From Streptomyces sp. NRRL B-24484 (GTDB lineage: Bacteria; Actinomycetota; Actinomycetes; Streptomycetales; Streptomycetaceae): a stretch of 64,000 nucleotides of DNA. The notes under the pieces were generated by a model. It was not told the origin of the DNA. It ran no database searches and saw nothing but the letters and a program-made list of their open reading frames with translations. Made by a program: the position numbers and the translations under genes. Every line of letters begins with the position of its first letter. The stretch's first letter is position 1. Where the stretch lies: assembly GCF_000717715.1 (NCBI RefSeq), contig NZ_JOAI01000025.1, forward strand, positions 1 to 64,000. The letters are read 5' to 3'. Positions 58,429 through 64,000 of this stretch are shown piece by piece.

Positions 58429-59592
58429 CTACGGCCGTCCGTAATTCCGGCCCTTCCAGGACGCTCCTCGGCCGCGCCGGTGCTGGACGGCCGAGTCCAC
58501 CGTCATCAGCAGGTACAGGCCCGCGGTGAACGGCAGCAGCAGCGCCTCCGCCCACGGCCTCCCGTAGTACCGCTCCATCGGGACGAAGGTCCCCGTCATC
58601 ACCGCCCAGGCGGCCCCGCCCAGCGCCGCGACCGCCGCCGACCCCGCGGCGGCCCCCGCGACCAGCGCGACGACCGGCACCAGGTAGACCAGTGCCAGTC
58701 CGAGGACCGTCCCGGCCAGCAGCAGCGGCGAGTACCGCAGCTGGGCGTAGGCACTGCGCGACACCATCCGCCACAGCTCCGCCAGCCGCGGGTACGGCCG
58801 CACGCTGTCGACCTGCTCGGCCAGCCCGAGCCAGGTCCGGCCGCCGGTCCGCTTGACGGCCCGGGCGAGGTTGACGTCGTCGATGACGGCCCCGCGGATC
58901 GCCGCCACCCCGCCCGCCCGTTCCAGCGCCACCCGCCGGACGAGCGTGCAGCCGCCGGCCGCCGCCGCGGTCCGGGAGCCGGGCCGGTTGCTCCACCGGA
59001 ACGGGTACAGCTGGGCGAAGAAGTACACGAAGGCCGGCACGATCAGCCGCTCCCAGCGGGTCTCCACCCGCAGCCGGGCCATCTGCGACACCAGGTCGAG
59101 GCCGTTCGCCCCGGCCGCGGCGACCAGGTCGGCGAGCAGGGTCGGGCCGTGCGCGATGTCGGCGTCGGTGAGCAGCAGGAAGTCGGTGTCGCCGGCGAGC
59201 TCGACGCCGTGCCGCAGGGCCCACAGCTTGCCCGTCCAGCCGGCCGGCAGCGGGGGAGGGAGGGTCACCGTCAGCGGCAGTCCGCCGCCCTCGCCGAGGC
59301 GGCCGGCGAGGGCGCCGGTGCCGTCCGAGCTGTGGTCGTCGACCAGGATCACCCGCGCGGCGCCGGGGTACTTCTGGGCGAGCAGACCGGGCAGCGAGTC
59401 CGGCAGCACCGCGGCCTCGTCCCGGGCGGGGACGACCACCGCCACCGAGGGCCACCGGCGGGGCGCGGGCCGGGGCGGCAGCCGCCGGTCGGTGCGCCAG
59501 AACATGCCGTGGCAGCAGGCGAGCCACACCCAGGTCGCCAGGGACAGCGCGGACACCCACAGCAGCACGGTCACTCCGGCAGTCTGCCGCAC
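58429..59592 (-). CDS. Membrane-associated GT2 glycosyltransferase (HpnB/CrtQ-like)
   Basis: The 387-residue enzyme has a first membrane span, a GT2 catalytic domain with VVVPARDEAAVLP, ILVDDHSSDGTG and the LLTDADIAHG metal site, and two to three C-terminal spans, ending with GASWKGRNYG. This layout resembles glycosyltransferases linked to hopanoid or carotenoid genes, but no such genes are in the window, and a cell-envelope glycan role is also possible. GTG 59592 was chosen because GGAGG lies 7 bases before it. A later GTG at 59574 is an alternative. Confidence 0.87.
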   Translation of the reverse strand: MRQTAGVTVLLWVSALSLATWVWLACCHGMFWRTDRRLPPRPAPRRWPSVAVVVPARDEAAVLPDSLPGLLAQKYPGAARVILVDDHSSDGTGALAGRLGEGGGLPLTVTLPPPLPAGWTGKLWALRHGVELAGDTDFLLLTDADIAHGPTLLADLVAAAGANGLDLVSQMARLRVETRWERLIVPAFVYFFAQLYPFRWSNRPGSRTAAAAGGCTLVRRVALERAGGVAAIRGAVIDDVNLARAVKRTGGRTWLGLAEQVDSVRPYPRLAELWRMVSRSAYAQLRYSPLLLAGTVLGLALVYLVPVVALVAGAAAGSAAVAALGGAAWAVMTGTFVPMERYYGRPWAEALLLPFTAGLYLLMTVDSAVQHRRGRGASWKGRNYGRP

Positions 59593-59632
59593 CACCGCCC
59601 CTCCGCAGCGGTTCCCGTGCGGAGCCGTTCGG

Positions 59633-59638
59633 TAGAGT
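59633..59638 (+). promoter_or_regulatory. Candidate -10 element near start codon
   Basis: TAGAGT ends 8 bases before the GTG at 59647, and no ribosome site intervenes. The transcript is predicted to be leaderless or to start one or two bases upstream. Confidence 0.45.
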
Positions 59639-59646
59639 CGTCCCCT

Positions 59647-60426
59647 GTGAAGATCGCACTGGTGGACTCCGGAATCGGACTGCTCGCGGCCGCCGCCGCC
59701 CTGCGCGCACTGCGCCCCGACGCGGACCTGGTGCTGTCCTCCGACCCCGACGGCATGCCCTGGGGCCCGCGCACCCCGGAGGACATCGCCGAGCACGCCC
59801 TGGCCTGCGCCCGGGCCGCCGCGGCGTTCGAACCGCACGCGCTGATCGTCGCCTGCAACACCGCCTCCGTGCACGGGCTCGCCCGGCTGCGGGCCGAGCT
59901 GGAGCCGGGGCTGCCGGTGATCGGCACCGTCCCGGCGATCAAGCCGGCCGCGGCGGCGGGCGGCCGGGTCGCGATCTGGGCCACCCCGGCCACCACCGGC
60001 AGCGCCTACCAGCGCGGGCTGATCGCCGAGTTCGGCGGCGGCGCCGAGGTCACCGAGGTCGCCTGCCCGGGACTCGCCGACGCCGTGGAGCGCGGTGACC
60101 GGGCCGCCGTCGCCGCGGCCGTCGCGGACGCCGCGGGCCGCACCCCCGTCGGCACCACCACGGTCGTCCTCGGCTGCACCCACTACGAACTGGTCCGGGA
60201 CGAGATCACCGCCGCCCTCGCCGGCATCGCCGACCCCGGCCTCCGGTTCCACGGCTCCGCGGACGCGGTGGCCGCCCAGGCCCTGCGCCGCCTCGACGGC
60301 CGGGACCTCGCCCCCGGCTCCGGCACCCTGACGGTGCTGCACAGCGGCCGCCCGTCCTCGCTCGCCGAGGCCGCGGCCGCCTACCCCGAGGGCCGTCTGA
60401 TCTCCCGGGGCCTGCCCGTCCGCTGA
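59647..60426 (+). CDS. Aspartate/glutamate racemase family protein
   Basis: The 259-residue protein has the two active-site cysteines of MurI-type racemases, C70 in ACNTAS and C177 in LGCTHY, plus DSGIGL at the N-terminus. It could supply D-glutamate for peptidoglycan or racemise another acidic amino acid. The family-typical segment near residue 40 reads MPWGPRTPED where MurI usually has PYG, so it may be a divergent racemase rather than the housekeeping enzyme. The GTG start follows a -10 element. Confidence 0.87.
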   Translation: MKIALVDSGIGLLAAAAALRALRPDADLVLSSDPDGMPWGPRTPEDIAEHALACARAAAAFEPHALIVACNTASVHGLARLRAELEPGLPVIGTVPAIKPAAAAGGRVAIWATPATTGSAYQRGLIAEFGGGAEVTEVACPGLADAVERGDRAAVAAAVADAAGRTPVGTTTVVLGCTHYELVRDEITAALAGIADPGLRFHGSADAVAAQALRRLDGRDLAPGSGTLTVLHSGRPSSLAEAAAAYPEGRLISRGLPVR

Positions 60427-60470
60427 CCGGTGGATCCGCCCGTTCCGGCCCGCCGTGGCGGGCCGGTTCG

Positions 60471-60476
60471 TAGGGT
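60471..60476 (+). promoter_or_regulatory. Candidate -10 element, leaderless start
   Basis: TAGGGT is followed by 6 bases and the ATG at 60483, with no ribosome site. The geometry matches the other leaderless starts in this window. Confidence 0.5.
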
Positions 60477-60482
60477 GACGGC

Positions 60483-61214
60483 ATGACCGACACGATCGTC
60501 TTCGACCGGCTGTGCAACTTCCGCGACCTGGGCGGCCACCGGACGGCCGACGGCCGCACCCTCCGGCCGGGCGTGCTCTTCCGCTCCGACTCGCTCGGCA
60601 AGCTGGACGGCCCGGACCTGGCCCGTCTGGAGGCCCTGGGCGTCCGCACGGTGATCGACCTGCGCTACCCCTGGGAGATCGCGCAGACCGCCCGCGTCCC
60701 GGAACTCCCCGGGCTGGCCTTCCACAACCTGTCGATCGAGCACCGCCCCTACGACCAGGCCGCCCTCGGCCCCGAGGTCGACCCGGCGGTCTACCTGGCC
60801 GAGCGCTACGCCGAGGTCGCCGAGGACGGGGCCGACGAGCTGGCGCAGGTGCTCCGGGTGATCGCCGGGGCGGATGCGCCGCTGGTCTTCCACTGCTACT
60901 CGGGCAAGGACCGGACGGGCATCGTCGCGGCCCTGGTGCTGACCCTGCTGGGCGTCCCGGAGGAGGACGTCCTGGCCGACTTCGCCCGCACCGAGGACGC
61001 CACCGCCCGCCTTGTCGCCGAATGGCACGCCCGCCACCCCGACCTCACGCTCGTCTGGCCGGGCTACGGCCGCGCCCCCGCCGGGATCATGCGCCGCTTC
61101 CTGACCGGCCTCGCCGACCGCTACGGCTCCGTCGCCGACTACGCCGCCACCCGCCTGGACGCCGACCCCGCCCTCGTCACCGCCCTGCGCACCCGCCTGC
61201 TGGACACGCCCTGA
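60483..61214 (+). CDS. Tyrosine-protein phosphatase (dual-specificity-like)
   Basis: The 243-residue protein contains the cysteine phosphatase P-loop HCYSGKDRTG with nucleophile C138, and the N-terminal NFRDLGGHRT motif that marks the bacterial Y_phosphatase3 family (related to mycobacterial PtpB, which acts on phosphotyrosine and lipids). It may dephosphorylate proteins or phosphoinositides. Whether it counteracts a tyrosine kinase is unclear, since the only BY-kinase-like protein in the window lacks the usual Walker A lysine. The start follows a -10 element. Confidence 0.92.
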   Translation: MTDTIVFDRLCNFRDLGGHRTADGRTLRPGVLFRSDSLGKLDGPDLARLEALGVRTVIDLRYPWEIAQTARVPELPGLAFHNLSIEHRPYDQAALGPEVDPAVYLAERYAEVAEDGADELAQVLRVIAGADAPLVFHCYSGKDRTGIVAALVLTLLGVPEEDVLADFARTEDATARLVAEWHARHPDLTLVWPGYGRAPAGIMRRFLTGLADRYGSVADYAATRLDADPALVTALRTRLLDTP

Positions 61215-61230
61215 CACGCGGGGCCGCACA

Positions 61231-61264
61231 CCGGGGCGCGTGAGGTGCCACCCACGCGCCCCGG
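61231..61264. terminator. Bidirectional terminator
   Basis: CCGGGGCGCGTG (61231-61242) pairs exactly with 61253-61264, a 12-bp stem with a 10-base loop between the phosphatase gene and the convergent deacetylase gene. Confidence 0.75.
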
Positions 61265-61287
61265 CCGGCCCCTCACACCGCCGCCCC

Positions 61288-62304
61288 TCACACCGCCGCG
61301 CCGCGCAGCCGCTGCACCGCCGGCTCCAGGCCCGACAGGATGGTGTCGAAGCGGCGCGTCCCGGTCGTGGAGTCCACCTGCAGCCGGCTGATCCGCAGCG
61401 GGTGGGCCGGCAGCCGGGGCCCGAGCCGGTGGTCGGAGAGGAAACCGAGCCGGTACCCCAGCCGCCGCAGCACCGCGTCGGCCCGCGGGTCGTACCCCCC
61501 GTCCGGGTAGGCGAACGCGGTGGGCGCCTCCCCGAGCCACTGGCTGAGCGCCAGGTGGGCGCCGGTGATCTCGGTGTGCACGGTGGAGTCGTCGCAGCGG
61601 GCCAGCGAGGGGTGGCCGAGGGTGTGGTTGCCGATCGCCACGTCGGCGTCCCGCAGCGCCCGCAGGTCCTCGGGGCGGAGCTGCTCCTGCCGCGGCGGCC
61701 GCCTGTCCGCGCTGACCCGCAGCTCCTGCAGGCAGCGGCGGCGGTCCGGGTCGGGCAGTTCGCGCAGCCGGGCGAGCAGACGCCCGGGCGGCCCGCCGGG
61801 CAGCAGGCGGGCCCGGCCGCCGTGCCGGGCGAGGTAGGCGGCCTCGTGCCACCAGAACGCCCGGTCGGTGCCGATCAGCTCGGCGATCACGAAGGCGGCG
61901 GCCGGGATGCCGCGGGCGGCGAGCATCGGCAGGGCGTGGGTGAAGACGGAGCGGTCCGCGTCGTCGAAGGTGATCAGCACCGACCGCGGCGGCAGCGGCC
62001 GCCCCTCCGAGACCGCCCGCTCGACGTCGGACAGCGAGACGGGGTTGGCGAGCCGGCGCATCCGGTCCAGCTGGGCGCCGAAGGACCGGGGATCGGTGAC
62101 CCCGTGGTAGGCGAGGACGGCGAGCCGCTGCGCCGCGCGCGCCCGGAAGAGCGGCTGGACGGGGGTGAGCCGCAGCCAGCTGCCGCGGTCCCGCAGCGCC
62201 GGGGTGCCGTGGCGGGCGTGCACCGCCCCGCGCACGGGGGTCCGGGTCGACGGGGTGCGGACGGTCGTGGAATCGCTGAAGGTCGTGGACTCGGAGTACG
62301 GCAC
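61288..62304 (-). CDS. Polysaccharide deacetylase family protein (variant)
   Basis: The 338-residue NodB-fold protein removes N- or O-acetyl groups from sugars. Motif 1 reads TFDDADRSV in place of TFDDG, motif 2 is GNHTLGHPSLA with the two metal His residues, and motif 3 is FAYPDGGYD. All three metal ligands (Asp, His, His) are present. The N-terminal 90 residues are different from those of chitin deacetylases and there is no signal peptide, so it may act in the cytoplasm or be a divergent member. GTG 62304 follows GAGGGGGGAA. Confidence 0.87.
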   Translation of the reverse strand: MPYSESTTFSDSTTVRTPSTRTPVRGAVHARHGTPALRDRGSWLRLTPVQPLFRARAAQRLAVLAYHGVTDPRSFGAQLDRMRRLANPVSLSDVERAVSEGRPLPPRSVLITFDDADRSVFTHALPMLAARGIPAAAFVIAELIGTDRAFWWHEAAYLARHGGRARLLPGGPPGRLLARLRELPDPDRRRCLQELRVSADRRPPRQEQLRPEDLRALRDADVAIGNHTLGHPSLARCDDSTVHTEITGAHLALSQWLGEAPTAFAYPDGGYDPRADAVLRRLGYRLGFLSDHRLGPRLPAHPLRISRLQVDSTTGTRRFDTILSGLEPAVQRLRGAAV

Positions 62305-62588
62305 GCGGTTCCCCCCTCGGTCGCCGCGGTGCGGCGTGGCGGTACCGTCGGCAGGCGGAGCCCGGCCTCCGACCCCGGGTGCGGCGGCTCCGCCCCCGGT
62401 GTGATCCGGTCCGTTGCCGGGGACTCCCTGCCCGGCCGCGGACGGCTCCTGGATCGCTCAATGTAATGGAGACCACCGGACCCGACGGATGGTTGTACGG
62501 CCGTCGGCGAAATTTCGTCCGGCGTGCGCGGGCGCCTTTCCGGCCTTCTCGTGGACACTGGCGGTGTGCCCGCTGCGGGGTGCCCGAG

Positions 62589-62594
62589 TAGCGT
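62589..62594 (+). promoter_or_regulatory. Candidate -10 element near start codon
   Basis: TAGCGT ends 7 bases before the ATG at 62602. A GGAGG run at 62595-62599 is too close to that ATG to act as a ribosome site, so the message is probably leaderless. Confidence 0.5.
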
Positions 62595-62601
62595 GGAGGA
62601 C

Positions 62602-62859
62602 ATGGTGCACACGGATCGTCACGAGGCGGTGACCCGCTGGGCGCGGATGTGGAGCGGTTGCGCGCTCGAGCGCCACAAGCTGCTGCTCACGGTGGTCGGT
62701 GCGGCCTGCATCGCGGTGGGCATCCTGGTGGCCGTGCTGGTCCCGGACACCGGCGGCCCGGCCTGGGCGATGGCCGTCGCGGGCTGCCTGGGCGCCGGCG
62801 TGGTGGTGCTGGCCCGGGTCGCCGTGGCCGTGCTGCGCCCGCCGGCCAGGGTCGGCTGA
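62602..62859 (+). CDS. Small membrane protein of unknown function (85 aa)
   Basis: The 85-residue protein has two hydrophobic segments (about 28-48, LLLTVVGAACIAVGILVAVLV, and 54-75) separated by a short loop, and a polar N-terminus with His/Arg residues. I recognise no family. The start follows a -10 element and codon use matches real genes here. It may be co-regulated with the downstream deacetylase 286 bases away, but no operon link is visible. Confidence 0.65.
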   Translation: MVHTDRHEAVTRWARMWSGCALERHKLLLTVVGAACIAVGILVAVLVPDTGGPAWAMAVAGCLGAGVVVLARVAVAVLRPPARVG

Positions 62860-63145
62860 CGACCCGGACGGGACACCCGACCGAATTCCGGACGGCGGCG
62901 TCCGGCATGTGCCGCGCTTTTCCCGACTCCCCGGCCGAATTCCCGCGGACCCCGCCGATTTCCGGCCGGAAGTGCCGACGGAATGACCGGACGGGCCGGT
63001 TTTCGGCCCGCCTGCGCGCTTCTTTCACATTTCACGGGCAGCAGCCCCACACTTCCCCCTACTGTGGTTCCCGCCCGGCCCTCGACCGCCGCCGGGCAGG
63101 GGCCGGCCGGACGGCGCCGGGGAGCGCGCCGCGGAGGGGAGAACG
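62860..63145. other. Intergenic region with no recognised feature
   Basis: The 286 bases between the small membrane protein and the deacetylase carry no gene I can support. A less GC-rich stretch near 63018-63062 could hold a promoter. The ribosome site GGAGGGGAGAA lies at its right end. Confidence 0.4.
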
Positions 63146-63979
63146 ATGGGGACGACCGCCGCGCCCGCGGCTGCCGGAGGCTTCCGCACCACGCTGAAGC
63201 GCGGACTCGCCCGCGCCGCCGGCTCCGTGCCGGGCGAGGGCGCCACGTACCTCATCTACCACCGGATCGGCGGCGGCACCGCCGACGAACTGGACGTCGC
63301 CACCGCCGACTTCACCGCCCAGCTGGACCTGCTCGCCGACCTGCCGCCCGGCCGGGTGGTCTCCATCGACGAGGCCACCGACCGGCTGGCCGCCGGCCGC
63401 CCCACCCCGAGCACCGTGCTCACCTTCGACGACGGCTTCGCCGACGTGTACGAGCGGGCCTGGCCGCTGCTCGAGGAACGCGGCCTGCCCTTCACCGTCT
63501 ACCTGGCCAGCGGCCACGTCGGCGGCGAGATGCGCTGGGAGGGCTCCACCGCGAAGGGCCCGGCCGCGCCCGGTCTCACCTGGGCGCAGCTGCGCGAGAT
63601 GGCCGACTCCGGCCTCTGCACGGTCGCCAACCACACCCGCAGCCACGCCCGGCCGGTGCTCCTCACCACGGCCGAGCTGGACGGCTGCAACGACGACGTC
63701 GAGGAGCACCTCGGCACCCGGCCCCGGCACTTCGCCTACACCTGGGGCGTGCCGGTGCCGCACATGGCGGTCGCGCTGCGCGCCCGCTTCCGGACGGCCG
63801 CCACCGGCGAGGTCGGCCGCAACCTCCCCGGCTCGGACCCGGCCCGGTTCTGCCGGGTGCCCGTCCGCCGCACCGACCCGATCGACTTCTTCCGCGCCAA
63901 GCTCCACGGCCGGCTGCTGCCCGAGCGCGCCTACGCCCGGATCGTGGCCGCCGCCAAGGCGGTGGGCGCCCGTGCCTGA
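63146..63979 (+). CDS. Polysaccharide deacetylase family protein
   Basis: The 277-residue NodB-fold protein has motif 1 LTFDDGFADVY (about 91-101), motif 2 VANHTRSHARPVL with both metal His residues (about 155-167), and a family-typical HFAYTWG segment. It probably removes acetyl groups from a polysaccharide, consistent with the upstream glycan genes. No signal peptide is evident, so it may act on a precursor or be anchored through a partner. ATG 63146 follows GGAGGGGAGAA. It overlaps the next gene by eight bases. Confidence 0.92.
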   Translation: MGTTAAPAAAGGFRTTLKRGLARAAGSVPGEGATYLIYHRIGGGTADELDVATADFTAQLDLLADLPPGRVVSIDEATDRLAAGRPTPSTVLTFDDGFADVYERAWPLLEERGLPFTVYLASGHVGGEMRWEGSTAKGPAAPGLTWAQLREMADSGLCTVANHTRSHARPVLLTTAELDGCNDDVEEHLGTRPRHFAYTWGVPVPHMAVALRARFRTAATGEVGRNLPGSDPARFCRVPVRRTDPIDFFRAKLHGRLLPERAYARIVAAAKAVGARA

Positions 63980-64000
63980 GACCGCCGCCCGCGCCCCGCG
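63972..64000 (+). CDS. Start of a further gene, cut by the window edge
   Basis: A GTG at 63972 lies just before the deacetylase TGA (63977-63979) and opens a frame to the end of the window. The short overlap is typical of the operons here, so it is probably the 5' end of a co-transcribed gene. Only nine complete codons are visible and no product can be named. Confidence 0.4.

Noticed and set aside
1..64000. CRISPR arrays, insertion sequences, integrases or att sites
   Set aside because: No regularly spaced repeats of CRISPR type, no transposase or integrase motifs, and no tRNA gene that could serve as an att site were seen.

Overview
The window is high-GC actinobacterial DNA of the Streptomycetaceae type (Streptomyces or Kitasatospora). 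Evidence is the G/C-filled third codon positions, frequent GTG starts, many short gene overlaps, secreted chitinase and xylanase genes, a DUF6643-type protein, and an intergenic inverted repeat built on GGGCGCGGGGAACTG / CAGTTCCCCGCGCCC. I found no rRNA, tRNA, CRISPR array, insertion sequence, integrase or phage gene. It reads as ordinary chromosome, densely packed and on both strands.

Region 1 (1-23.2 kb) holds mixed metabolic and regulatory genes: a DUF4184 membrane protein, an M20 dipeptidase, a geranylgeranyl-reductase-like flavoprotein, a secreted multidomain GH18 chitinase with a DasR-like site inside its promoter, an ArsR-type regulator divergent from an MFS exporter, an ATP-grasp protein, an enoyl-CoA hydratase, a DinB/MDMPI-type protein, a hexapeptide acyltransferase, a Ca2+/H+ antiporter, a sugar-nucleotide epimerase, a 1089-residue protein of unknown function, an MFS transporter divergent from a ROK protein, a VOC protein, and a LysR regulator divergent from a RidA protein.

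Region 2 (23.2-31.9 kb) holds a PhzF-like enzyme, then a NarL-type two-component system followed by a SHOCT protein and an ABC transporter of the FtsX permease type. Two short inverted repeats suggest they form one regulon. A Cds1-like PLP enzyme follows.

Region 3 (31.9-41.4 kb) holds plant-polymer and sugar-acid catabolism: a GH10 xylanase carrying a one-base frameshift, then 5-dehydro-4-deoxyglucarate dehydratase and glucarate dehydratase in an overlapping pair, and a DeoR regulator. Next come an AAA ATPase fused to a long beta-helix, a MOSC protein and a disordered DUF6643 protein.

Region 4 (41.4-64 kb) starts with mscL and is mainly a surface or extracellular polysaccharide locus. A leftward arm (50.7 to 42.3 kb) encodes two GT4 glycosyltransferases, a Wzc-like ATPase with an altered Walker A motif, a GNAT protein, a Wzy-like membrane protein and a DegT-type sugar aminotransferase. 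A rightward arm (51.1 to 57.5 kb) encodes a glycosyltransferase, an SPFH protein, a secreted DsbA-like thioredoxin-fold protein, a Wzm/Wzt-type ABC exporter and another glycosyltransferase. Beyond it lie a flavodoxin-like protein, a GT2 enzyme, an Asp/Glu racemase-like protein, a protein phosphatase and two polysaccharide deacetylases. The last gene in the window is cut by its edge.

A recurring regulatory theme is a TANNNT-type -10 element only 6-8 bases before the start codon, which predicts leaderless transcripts for about nine genes. Convergent gene pairs are usually separated by strong hairpins.
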